Source: Luteibacter sp. dw_328 (lineage in GTDB: Bacteria; Pseudomonadota; Gammaproteobacteria; Xanthomonadales; Rhodanobacteraceae). Taken from it: a DNA stretch of 64,000 nt. Each line of letters starts with the position of its first letter. Within the stretch, counting starts at the first letter, position 1. Of the stretch, positions 33,673-41,461 are shown piece after piece. The notes under the pieces were generated by a model that saw only the letters and a list, made by a program, of their open reading frames with translations, was not told where the DNA came from and did not search any database. The stretch covers positions 310,001-374,000 of the forward strand of contig NZ_JAAVUW010000001.1 in assembly GCF_018449605.1 (NCBI RefSeq), read 5' to 3'. Both the position numbers and the translations under genes were made by a program.

Positions 33673-34413
33673 CTAGCGCGCATCCCGGGCCAGTCTCAGG
33701 TCGTTGAATTTCCGCCGCTCGATCACCTCATCGACTTTTCCGTCGGCATCACGGTGAAAGATAAGCAGGTTCCGTTCGTCGTCGCTGCCCATGAAAATAT
33801 CCTCGCCCAACGGCTGGAGCACGTTGGGCGTGCCGCCAGGATGCGTCGTGTAGCTGAGTTCGCCACCCGTGTTCACAACGGTCCATGCGCGCGTGGGGGC
33901 GTAGCGATAGGTTCCGGTGTAGTCGTCGGCGTGTATGTTCTTGACGACGAGCCTGGGTGGTTCGGTCGGCAGGGTGACATCTGCGTAGCCGACGACCTTC
34001 CAGTCGTTGCCTTCTTTCACGTAAGTGAGCAGCGCCTGGTACCGCACCGTGAGTTTCTGGCCGAAGACGGTCTCCTGCTCGTATTCCTCCACTTGCAGGG
34101 TCGCTGTATTGCCGTGTTGCGTGGCGTGCGGATCCCGCAACTCGATGCTGCCTGAAAAGCCCTCTGGAAAAGGATGAAGGGACGCGATGGTGTCTGCCTT
34201 GTGCGTCACCCGCCCGAATTCGTCGATCAGCACGGCATCGTCCGTAAGCAGTCGCTGCCATGGCGCCTTGTCGCCTTTCGGGAGCGCGTCCACGAGGGCT
34301 TGTGTGGACGCGACCAGCTCCCTGGTCAGCGCCGGGGGCGCTTCCGCTGCTGAAAGGGAGACGCAGCAAATGAGCAGGGGAAGGGCAAAAACAGCAGGGT
34401 TTCGCGTCGCCAT
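33673..34413 (-). CDS. Exported DUF4440/SnoaL-like protein
   Basis: The 246-residue protein has a signal peptide (VFALPLLICCVSLSAAEA). An NTF2-fold (DUF4440-like) domain follows: TRELVASTQALVDALPKGDKAPWQRLLTDDAVLIDEFGRVTHKADTI through VRYQALLTYVKEGNDWKVVGYADV. The C-terminal part (DDYTGTYRYAPTRAWTVVNTGGELSYTTHPGGTPNVLQPLGEDIFM) resembles the beta-rich tail seen after beta-lactamase-like and DUF3471-type domains. The function is unknown; a periplasmic binding or hydrolase-accessory role is possible. Confidence 0.72.
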   Translation of the reverse strand: MATRNPAVFALPLLICCVSLSAAEAPPALTRELVASTQALVDALPKGDKAPWQRLLTDDAVLIDEFGRVTHKADTIASLHPFPEGFSGSIELRDPHATQHGNTATLQVEEYEQETVFGQKLTVRYQALLTYVKEGNDWKVVGYADVTLPTEPPRLVVKNIHADDYTGTYRYAPTRAWTVVNTGGELSYTTHPGGTPNVLQPLGEDIFMGSDDERNLLIFHRDADGKVDEVIERRKFNDLRLARDAR

Positions 34414-34452
34414 ACGAGCCTCCTCGGGGAGAGAAAACCGGGACGACCGCGC

Positions 34453-35145
34453 CTAGGCTTCGCTTCGGGCTTCGTCCCTTGCGAGGGTCAGTGTAAAGAC
34501 GAGGACCGTCGCGCCGGCAAGTGCCAGAGGAGGGGCGAGGCCCCAGCGCAGCACCATGAACGCGCCCACGGCGGCACCGACGAACAAGGAGAGGATGGCG
34601 CGCAGTCGTCGGCCGAGATTGTGCCCGGGTCCGCCCGCGAGGCGGGAATCGGCGGCCAGGCCAGTGATGGTGCGGGTGACGACCGTCGTGGTCAGATCGG
34701 GGATATTGAGTTGACGAACCGTCGCGTTGCGGGCGCCCATGGCAATCGCAACGAGGGCGATAAGTATCGATCGGAGGCTCGCACCGGTATCCGAGGGCAT
34801 GGCGAAGGCGCAGCCAGCTGCGATCCAGAGCAGGCTCGCTTCCAGCGCGGCGGAGGCGATGAGCCAGCGGCGCCGGCTGCGACCGATGAAATAGCGACCC
34901 AGACGTCCGGACCCGATCGCGCCCAGGCCGAACGCGAGGAGCGCGAGCACGTAAAGCTCCCAGTGGAACCCGGGCGCCCCCGCAGCGGCGAACCCCAGGA
35001 ACACGACGTTGCCAGTCATGTTCGCGGTAAACACCTTGCCCAGGCCGAGCACACTCGTCGCGTCGACGATACCCGTGGTCAGCGAAAGCAAGGTGAGCAG
35101 GACGACCAGCGGGTCCCGATCGGTTATCGGCGCTGGTGCAGGCAT
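34453..35145 (-). CDS. YoaK/DUF1275 family membrane protein
   Basis: The 230-residue membrane protein has about six helices. Family marks are LLSLTTGIVDATSVLGLGKVFTANMTGNVVFLGFA near the N-terminus and GARNATVRQLNIPDLTTTVVTRTITGLAADS in the middle. DUF1275/YoaK proteins are widespread and of unknown transport function. The N-terminal Asp and the T-A-N-M-T-G-N motif are conserved. ATG 35145 is chosen; the longer frame overlaps the pirin gene upstream. The two genes are separated by only four bases and are likely co-transcribed. Confidence 0.88.
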   Translation of the reverse strand: MPAPAPITDRDPLVVLLTLLSLTTGIVDATSVLGLGKVFTANMTGNVVFLGFAAAGAPGFHWELYVLALLAFGLGAIGSGRLGRYFIGRSRRRWLIASAALEASLLWIAAGCAFAMPSDTGASLRSILIALVAIAMGARNATVRQLNIPDLTTTVVTRTITGLAADSRLAGGPGHNLGRRLRAILSLFVGAAVGAFMVLRWGLAPPLALAGATVLVFTLTLARDEARSEA

Positions 35146-35149
35146 GGGC

Positions 35150-35854
35150 TCATTCCAGTGGCGCCATATCGAACACCAGCACCTCGCTGTCGACGCCATC
35201 GCTCAGGACCACGCGTTGCTCGGCGGTGATCTTCGCCGCGTCGCCTGCCGATAGCGGATGGCCGTTGACGTGCACCGTACCGCGTACGACGTGCACGTAC
35301 ACCAGCCGCTCGTAGTCGATATTGTGATGCGCGGTTTCGTCCGGACCGAACAGGCCTGCGTAGATCCGTACGTCCTGGTGCACGGTCACCGAGCCGTGTT
35401 CGCCGCTCTGGCTGGCAACCAGGCGCAGCTTGCCGCGCTTTTCAGAGTCCGGGTAGGTCTTCTGCTCGTATCCGGGCTTCAGGTGCAGTTCGTTGGGGAT
35501 GATCCAGATCTGCAGGAAGTGGGTCAGCGTCTTCGCGTGGTTCTCTTCCGAGTGGGTCACGCCGCTGCCCGCAGACATGATTTGCACTTCGCCGGGGCGG
35601 ATCACGACCTTGTTGCCCATGGAATCGCTGTGGGCCAGTTCGCCATCGAGCACGTAGCTGATGATTTCCATGTCGCGGTGGGAGTGCGTGCCGAAGCCGG
35701 CGCCGGCAGCGACCCGGTCTTCGTTGATGACGCGAAGCGGCCCGAAGTGCATGTGGTCCTCGTCGCGATAGTCGGCAAACGAGAAGCTGTGGTGCGAATC
35801 GAGCCAGCCATGGTTGGCGTGGCCGCGGTCGGCTGCGTGGCGGATGACGAACAT
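35150..35854 (-). CDS. Pirin-family bicupin (quercetin 2,3-dioxygenase-like)
   Basis: The 234-residue bicupin begins with the pirin signature MFVIRHAADRGHANHGWLDSHHSFSFADYRD and continues HMHFGPLRVINEDRVAAGAGFGTHSHRDMEIISYVLDGELAHSDSMGN. Metal-binding His residues lie in HFGP and THSHRDME, and the later E in GVTHSEEN completes the site. YhhW-type pirins can cleave quercetin and respond to stress. It is first gene of a likely two-gene unit with the YoaK protein. Confidence 0.93.
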   Translation of the reverse strand: MFVIRHAADRGHANHGWLDSHHSFSFADYRDEDHMHFGPLRVINEDRVAAGAGFGTHSHRDMEIISYVLDGELAHSDSMGNKVVIRPGEVQIMSAGSGVTHSEENHAKTLTHFLQIWIIPNELHLKPGYEQKTYPDSEKRGKLRLVASQSGEHGSVTVHQDVRIYAGLFGPDETAHHNIDYERLVYVHVVRGTVHVNGHPLSAGDAAKITAEQRVVLSDGVDSEVLVFDMAPLE

Positions 35855-35929
35855 GGGTTAACTCCGGAGGGCGCAAGGGGATGGCCGGATCTACGACCAG
35901 CATACCCGCGTTAAGCTAGCGGAGCAGGC

Positions 35930-37156
35930 TTGCAAGCTCTTGCACAAAGCACTGCTTTACCGGCCGATGGCGGCGGAGTGTCACGAAGCGGGACTAAACT
36001 GGGTCGTCCTTTGCTTCAGGTTGCCTCGGTGCCATCTCTCGAACCGATTGTCTCTTCCGGTGAACTGACCGCGCTGCGGTTGATAGATATCGCTTACACC
36101 ATCGATCTCGTGCAAGCCCAGACGCTCTGGGCCGCGCGGGCGAGCAGTGCATTCAGCCGTTCGTACCTGTCCAGCACACCGCCCAAGGCGGTGGCTTTTG
36201 GCGTGGCCCCGTTATGGCTTGCGCTGGGCGAAGTCGAGTTGATGCTGGGGTCGGGGCCTGTCGCGGTGCAGCTTTCCGTGCGCCTCTACGACTTCGGCGT
36301 GGCGGCGCTGGCGGCACGGGTCAAGGTCAAGGACCAGTCATGGAGCCAGTTTGTCGCCGACTTCGACGCACTCGACCGTCTGCTCGGCCCGGCCGGTCCC
36401 CTGGACTTCTGGACGGAGCTGCTCGCCCGCGTTCGCGACATCATTTCACCCGCGCTGGACCGTCCCGCGATCGATGCTTCCCTGGAAGAGGACTACCTGA
36501 TCGGCACGGTGCATGCGTTCGACGAACCGATGGATGCCGTCGCCCTGAAGGAACGCGTCGACCTGACCAGCCTTCTCTCCGGCGAAAAACGGCGCCTGTC
36601 GCCTGCTGCCCGGAAGGAACTGATGTCGCGCAGTTTTTCCTACTACGCGGACGACCTGGTGGTGCTCACCTGGGATCGTGCCTTCATCTACGAGCCCCGC
36701 CGCGATTCCGACGTGGCCGACGTGATCGAAGTGGCCAACGCCCAGCTCGTCGAATTCCGCTACTACGACACCTTGCTCGACGACGAGCTGCCGCGGATGT
36801 ACGACAGGGTGGAGAACGCGCGGAGCGCCGCGTCGGTGTTCGCGTCGCGCCGCTTCGCCAACCTGGCCCGCCGGCTATACACGCTCGTTGCTGAGGTGAC
36901 CGAGCTGACCGAGCGCGTGGACAACGCCTTGCAGGTCACCGAGGACGTCTACCTGGCGCGCGTCTACAGCACCGCCCTGGGGCTGTTCCGCGTGCCGACG
37001 CTGGGCGCCTCCGTGGACCGCAAGCTCGCCATCATCCGCGACACCTATGCGGCACTTTACGAGGAAGCCTCCAGCCGCCGCGCCGAGCTGCTGGAGATCT
37101 CCATCGTCGTGCTGATCATGCTGGAAATCACCATCACGTTAGTGCGCGGCTGGTAG
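35930..37156 (+). CDS. RMD1/DUF155-like protein with C-terminal membrane anchor
   Basis: The 408-residue protein has a YccV/RMD1-like core. The conserved part is ADDLVVLTWDRAFIYEPRRDSDVADVIEVANAQLVEFRYYDTLLDDELPRMYDRVE, with a final hydrophobic helix (LEISIVVLIMLEITITLV). Eukaryotic RMD1/RMND1 relatives act in mitochondria; bacterial members are uncharacterised. A coiled region (LYTLVAEVTELTERVDNALQVTEDVYLARVY) precedes the tail anchor. TTG 35930 has GGAG five bases upstream; GTG 36029 would begin just before the first conserved stretch. It overlaps the convergent gene at 37139 by 18 bp. Confidence 0.78.
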   Translation: MQALAQSTALPADGGGVSRSGTKLGRPLLQVASVPSLEPIVSSGELTALRLIDIAYTIDLVQAQTLWAARASSAFSRSYLSSTPPKAVAFGVAPLWLALGEVELMLGSGPVAVQLSVRLYDFGVAALAARVKVKDQSWSQFVADFDALDRLLGPAGPLDFWTELLARVRDIISPALDRPAIDASLEEDYLIGTVHAFDEPMDAVALKERVDLTSLLSGEKRRLSPAARKELMSRSFSYYADDLVVLTWDRAFIYEPRRDSDVADVIEVANAQLVEFRYYDTLLDDELPRMYDRVENARSAASVFASRRFANLARRLYTLVAEVTELTERVDNALQVTEDVYLARVYSTALGLFRVPTLGASVDRKLAIIRDTYAALYEEASSRRAELLEISIVVLIMLEITITLVRGW

Positions 37157-37516
37157 ACGGTTCGCGGACAGGCGAAGGCCGGTGGCCTTGCAGACATCGA
37201 TATCGCGGTAGACCTGGCTTCGCCCATCGCGAAACGTGACCTGCACATCGCGAAGGCATGCGCCCCCGGGCAGCCGCACCGTGGTCGAGGTGAGTCCGCC
37301 CTGGAGGGGTTCACGCAGGTCGATGGGCTCGTAGCTGGCGGCAGAACCCGTCGTGACCGCGAGCGCCGTGACGCTGTCGAAGCTGCCATTGACGATGCGG
37401 AAGAGGCGTCCCGGGCTTGCCGGCGGCTGAAAGTCGGCGGCGATGACGGGACCTGCCAAGGCAAGGATGGCCAGGGCCGCGAGGGTACGGGCGAAACGAA
37501 TCGGGCGCATGTGCAT
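37139..37516 (-). CDS. Small exported hypothetical protein
   Basis: The 125-residue protein has a signal peptide (ARTLAALAILALAGPVIAA) and a compact mature domain: RLFRIVNGSFDSVTALAVTTGSAASYEPIDLREPLQGGLTSTTVRLPGGACLRDVQVTFRDG. Two cysteines (in GGACLRD and DVCKATG) could form a disulfide. I do not recognise the family. AAGGAG precedes the ATG. A LytTR-like repeat pair lies 67-97 bases upstream, oriented toward this gene, making it a candidate target of LytTR pair 2. Confidence 0.72.
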   Translation of the reverse strand: MHMRPIRFARTLAALAILALAGPVIAADFQPPASPGRLFRIVNGSFDSVTALAVTTGSAASYEPIDLREPLQGGLTSTTVRLPGGACLRDVQVTFRDGRSQVYRDIDVCKATGLRLSANRLPAAH

Positions 37517-37582
37517 GGGGCTCTCCTTGGCTGATCGAGGCTCCAGGGAAGCGCTTCGGGCGCCATGCGGAAAGCGATTCGG

Positions 37583-37613
37583 GACGAATCGTCGTAGCGC
37601 GCTGACGAATCGT
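37583..37613 (-). promoter_or_regulatory. 21-bp-spaced direct repeat, candidate LytTR-binding site C
   Basis: GACGAATCGT occurs twice without mismatch, at 37583-37592 and 37604-37613, with starts 21 bp apart. Read on the minus strand it is ACGATTCGTC, close to ACCGTTCGTC in site A. It sits in the gap between the small exported protein (minus) and the second LytS/LytTR operon (plus), so it can serve either. Confidence 0.55.
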
Positions 37614-37691
37614 AGTGGGCCATACGTCACGCTTCCCGGCGTCGCGGGCACGGCCTAACATGGCTCGCTATCCCAGATCGGACGCATCGCC

Positions 37692-38813
37692 ATGAAGGTT
37701 CGACTCGGTACCGCACAGATCGGACTCGCCCGTTACATCGGCCTGTGGACCATCGTCGCCGTGGTGTTCGCCGAGCAGCACTACCTGCAGGACGACCTCT
37801 CGGGTCATACGTGGAGCATCTTCGATTACCTGCGCTGGTCGCTGATCCAGTGGTACACCTGGGCCGCACTGGCGCCGCAGGTGTTCCGGCTGGCGGCGAG
37901 GTATCCCATTCGCCCACCCGTGCGATTGCGCGGACTGGGCATGCAGCTGCCCTTGAGTTTTGGCGTGACGCTGCTGGCGCAGATCATCGGTGCGTTCATC
38001 TCGATGTTCACCGAAGGCAGCTCCCTTGGCGAGCAGCTGAGTCAGTTTGTCGGGCAGCACTTCGCCACGGGATTGCTTACCTATTGGGCGCTGTTTGCGA
38101 TCCAGCAAGCCATGCACTTCCACGACGAGAAGACGCGCCGCGAAGTCGAGACCGGGCGTCTTGCCACCGAGCTCGCACAATCACGACTGCAGGCTCTGAA
38201 ATCGCAGTTGCAGCCGCATTTCCTGTTCAACACGCTGCATGCCATCGCCACCTTGCTCAAGGAAGACGCACTCTCGGCAGAAGATATGCTGCTGCGCCTG
38301 AGTGAGCTGCTTCGTGCCTTTCTCGAAGACTACGATGGCCAGGAAATAAGCTTGCGGCGCGAGCTGGTGTTGCTGGACCTCTATCTCGGCATCCAGCAGA
38401 TGCGCTTCAAGGACCGCCTGACCACGCGAATCTATGTGTCGCCGGATACGCTCGACTGTGCGGTCCCCAGCCTGATCCTCCAACCCATCGTCGAGAACGC
38501 CATTCGACACGGTATCGGGGAACGACTGGGCGTCGACTGTATCGAGATCGAGAGTCGCCGCGACGGCGATACGCTTCGCATCGAGGTGCGCAATCGAAAC
38601 AGCACGCTCGAAAAGGAAGGACAAACCATCGGCAAGAGTGCAGGGCACGGCATTGGCTTGTCCAACACGGAGTTACGTTTGCGCGAACTCTATGGAGACG
38701 CCGCCCACGTCCGTCTGGACATGATCTGGCCACAGGGTGTGGTTTGCCGGATCCAGCTGCCGTTTCGTGAGATCGAGGAAATCGATGACGCACCCGAGGT
38801 CGTGACTGCATGA
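37692..38813 (+). CDS. LytS-type sensor histidine kinase, pair 2
   Basis: The 373-residue kinase has four membrane segments (residues about 10-140), a coiled linker (DEKTRREVETGRLATELAQSRLQALKSQ), the His_kinase domain with phospho-His H176 in LQPHFLFNTLHAIATLL, and a HATPase domain (PIVENAIRHGI, GHGIGLSNTELRLRELYGD). It is a paralogue of the kinase at 13355, with the same membrane layout and no large sensor domain. Its stop overlaps the regulator start as ATGA. Site C lies 79 bases upstream. Confidence 0.9.
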   Translation: MKVRLGTAQIGLARYIGLWTIVAVVFAEQHYLQDDLSGHTWSIFDYLRWSLIQWYTWAALAPQVFRLAARYPIRPPVRLRGLGMQLPLSFGVTLLAQIIGAFISMFTEGSSLGEQLSQFVGQHFATGLLTYWALFAIQQAMHFHDEKTRREVETGRLATELAQSRLQALKSQLQPHFLFNTLHAIATLLKEDALSAEDMLLRLSELLRAFLEDYDGQEISLRRELVLLDLYLGIQQMRFKDRLTTRIYVSPDTLDCAVPSLILQPIVENAIRHGIGERLGVDCIEIESRRDGDTLRIEVRNRNSTLEKEGQTIGKSAGHGIGLSNTELRLRELYGDAAHVRLDMIWPQGVVCRIQLPFREIEEIDDAPEVVTA

Positions 38814-39595
38814 CGATCACCGCGCTGGTCGTCGATGACGAGCCGCTCGCCCGCAGCGCCATCGTGCGCCTGCTGCGCGACGATCCGGACATCGAGATAC
38901 TGGGCGAATGCGGCGACGGCGTCTCCGCCGTGCAGGCTATCCGCAACCAGTCGCCGGACCTCGTTTTCCTCGATATCCAGATGCCCGGCATCCAGGGCAT
39001 GGATGTCGTGGCGACCATCGGCGCGGCACGGATGCCGGCCACCGTTTTCGTCACCGCGTTTGAGCACTACGCCGTCAAGGCGTTCGAGGCAAACGCCGTG
39101 GACTACCTCGTCAAGCCCTTCAGCCGGCAGCGTTTCACTGAAACCCTGCAGCGCGCGAAGGCGCGGTTGTCCGCCGTTGCGGTGCATGCGGCGGCCGGTT
39201 CCGGCATACAACAGGTGCTCGACGCGCTCAAACAGCGCGACAACTATCTCGAGCGCATCCCGGTACGTACCGACGAACACGTGGCCTTCGTCGACGTGAG
39301 CGACATCGTCTGGATCAAGGCTGACGGCAATGTCGTGCAGATCCATCTCGCTGACCGGCAGTACGAACTGCGGGAAACCATGGCGGCCCTCGCCGAGCGG
39401 CTCAACCCGAATCAGTTCGCCCGCATCCACCGCTCGGCGATTATCAACGTCCGGCGCGTACAGGCCATCCATCCGTGGTTCAACGGCCACCATGTAGTCA
39501 CCATGGACACCGGACAAAAGCTACGCATGAGCCGCTACCAACACGAAGCCTTCCTCCGCCTCGTCTCGACGCGCACCGATCCACGCCCCGGCTAG
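38810..39595 (+). CDS. LytTR response regulator, pair 2
   Basis: The 261-residue regulator has a receiver (LVVDDEPLARSAIVRLL, acceptor D55 in FLDIQMPGIQG, K in YLVKPFSRQRF) and a LytTR DNA-binding domain (DIVWIKADGNVVQIH, FARIHRSAIINVRRVQAIHPWFNGHHVV, LRMSRYQH). It is paralogous to the regulator at 14443. The shared half-site seen at sites A, B and C suggests the two may have overlapping DNA specificity. A REP-like element follows the gene immediately. Confidence 0.92.
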   Translation: MTITALVVDDEPLARSAIVRLLRDDPDIEILGECGDGVSAVQAIRNQSPDLVFLDIQMPGIQGMDVVATIGAARMPATVFVTAFEHYAVKAFEANAVDYLVKPFSRQRFTETLQRAKARLSAVAVHAAAGSGIQQVLDALKQRDNYLERIPVRTDEHVAFVDVSDIVWIKADGNVVQIHLADRQYELRETMAALAERLNPNQFARIHRSAIINVRRVQAIHPWFNGHHVVTMDTGQKLRMSRYQHEAFLRLVSTRTDPRPG

Positions 39596-39601
39596 CACCA
39601 G

Positions 39602-39639
39602 TGTAGGAGCCGATTCATCGGCGATCCCGCGCCAGCGGG
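39602..39639 (+). repeat. REP-like palindromic element, copy 2
   Basis: TGTAGGAGCC is followed by the perfect GCCGATTCATCGGC stem and a second stem CCCGC-GCCA-GCGGG. It lies seven bases after the LytTR stop codon, where it may also terminate transcription. It is inverted relative to the copy at 3450. Confidence 0.78.
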
Positions 39640-39738
39640 CCCGTTCTCCTTCACCTCGCAATCGCTTCACGCGACCCACGACACGCTGCCTCGTTATACG
39701 CGCTCACCATTGATGCGCAAGAACTTACGAGGCGCGCC

Positions 39739-40932
39739 ATGCCAGTCAAGGGAACCGTTGAACCGGAAGATCGCGCAGCACGCCTGACGGCGCTACGTAA
39801 CCTCAAGATGGCGCGCTCGGCACACGCGTTCGTCCGCGGCAATACGGTGCAGTTCTACGACTGGCTCGAACATGGCGGACGTACGCTGCCGAAGGGGCCG
39901 GACATCTGGATATGCGGTGACTGCCACGTCAGCAACATCGGGCCGGTGGCGGACAACAACGGCGGCATCGACATCCAGATCCGCGATCTCGACCAGACCG
40001 TCATGGGCAATCCCGCGCATGACATCGTGCGACTGGCCGTGTCGCTCGCCACCGCCGCCCGTGGTTCCGATCTCCCAGGCGTGATTACGGCGCGCATGGT
40101 CGAGCAGCTCATCGACGGCTATGAGCGCGCCATGGGAAGCGGACGCAAGGACTATCGCCTCGTCGAGCGTCCCTCGTGCATCGGCCTGGTCATGAAGGCG
40201 GCGACCAGGCGCCGCTGGAAGCATCTGGCCGAGGAACGCATCGCGGGCCCGAAGCCGTCCATTCCGCTGGGCCGCCGCTTCTGGGCAGTCACCGATGAAG
40301 AGCGCGCCGAGCTCGAGGCATTGGCGTCGGGTGCCGACATGCAGAAGCTGGTCGCGCAACTCGTGCATCGCAAGGACGATGCCACGGTCGAGCTCGTCGA
40401 CGCCAAGTACTGGGTCAAGGGCTGCAGTTCGCTGGGACGGCTTCGCTACGCGTTGCTGATGCGCGTGAGCGGCGGCAAGGAGCTCTGCCTGGTCGACGTC
40501 AAGGAGGCACTGCGCGCGGCCGCGCCACGAAGTGCGACGGCGGATATGCCTCGCGACAACGCTCTCCGCGTAAAGGAGGGCGCGCTCCATCTTGCGCCCA
40601 ACCTGGGCCAACGGATGATGGCCTCGCGCATCCAGGGCAAGACAGTTTTCATTCGCGAGCTGCGTCCGCAGGACCTGAAGATCGACCTCGAACAGATGGA
40701 ACCCGCCGATGCCATGGAGGTCGCCCGTTATCTGGGCAACGTGGTGGGCAGGGCACACGCAGCCCAGTTGAATCGCGACCAGCGCAAGAGCTGGCTCGCC
40801 GAACTCGCGCGCAACCGCCCGCAGAACATCGAGGCGCCATCGTGGCTATGGCGTAGCGTGGTGGAGCTGGTTCAGGCGCACGAGGGCGGGTACCTCGAGC
40901 ATTGCCGGAAATACGCTGGAGCGCTCGCCTAG
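39739..40932 (+). CDS. DUF2252 family protein
   Basis: The 397-residue soluble protein of the DUF2252 family has a kinase-like layout. Recognisable blocks are KMARSAHAFVRGNTVQFYDWL, DIWICGDCHVSNIGPVADNNGGIDIQIRDLDQTVMGNPAHDIVRLAVSLATAARGSD and VARYLGNVVGRAHAAQL. GDCHVSN followed by DLDQ is reminiscent of the catalytic and metal-binding loops of aminoglycoside-phosphotransferase-type kinases. The substrate is unknown. ATG 39739 is the start. The stop overlaps the convergent DUF3224 gene by four bases. Confidence 0.87.
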   Translation: MPVKGTVEPEDRAARLTALRNLKMARSAHAFVRGNTVQFYDWLEHGGRTLPKGPDIWICGDCHVSNIGPVADNNGGIDIQIRDLDQTVMGNPAHDIVRLAVSLATAARGSDLPGVITARMVEQLIDGYERAMGSGRKDYRLVERPSCIGLVMKAATRRRWKHLAEERIAGPKPSIPLGRRFWAVTDEERAELEALASGADMQKLVAQLVHRKDDATVELVDAKYWVKGCSSLGRLRYALLMRVSGGKELCLVDVKEALRAAAPRSATADMPRDNALRVKEGALHLAPNLGQRMMASRIQGKTVFIRELRPQDLKIDLEQMEPADAMEVARYLGNVVGRAHAAQLNRDQRKSWLAELARNRPQNIEAPSWLWRSVVELVQAHEGGYLEHCRKYAGALA

Positions 40933-41342
40933 GTGAACGAATACGCGAAGTCGTAGCTGTGCTTGCCGTCGGCGATGATGATTTTCATCGAGCCGCTCAG
41001 CCCCCTCAGTTCGTCGGTGCCCGATTCGGGGACCACGACGATCGTCCATTCCGTCGGAGCACCACCCACCATCAAGGCGCGGTGGATCATGACGAAGCTG
41101 CCCCTGCGACCACCCAGCGTGCCGCTGATTTTCTCCAGCGCCACGTAACCGCCTGAGGTCTTGCCGTCGCCAGCGCCAAGCATCTCGCCCTGGCCGGTAC
41201 CTTCGAGGTCTCCCTGGAACTGCTTCTGCAGTGACAGGCGCGATAGCCCGGATCCCTCGGCGGCGGGGTTATCCGGCGTCTGCGGTTTGACCTCGACGCT
41301 GAAGTTGCCTCTGGCCTGTTGCAAGGATGCGTTGCTGTTCAT
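40929..41342 (-). CDS. DUF3224 family protein
   Basis: The 137-residue cytoplasmic beta-barrel protein of the DUF3224 type has the blocks RGNFSVEVKPQTPDNPAAEGSGLSRLSLQKQFQGDLEGTGQGEML, GGYVALEKISGTLGGRRGSFVMIHRALMVGG and SGTDELRGLSGSMKIIIADGKHSYDFAYSF. The fold resembles allene-oxide-cyclase-like barrels; no activity is known. ATG 41342 is used; an upstream Met in the same frame is less likely. Confidence 0.85.
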   Translation of the reverse strand: MNSNASLQQARGNFSVEVKPQTPDNPAAEGSGLSRLSLQKQFQGDLEGTGQGEMLGAGDGKTSGGYVALEKISGTLGGRRGSFVMIHRALMVGGAPTEWTIVVVPESGTDELRGLSGSMKIIIADGKHSYDFAYSFT

Positions 41343-41461
41343 GGGATCTCCGGGCGTGGCGAATGTGACTGCCTTCACGGGTTATACGCTCCCCGGGCGC
41401 CAGGGACGATATCTGCCCTACCATACGGTCAACATCCCGGCACAAGGCCCCAGGTCCGCCC

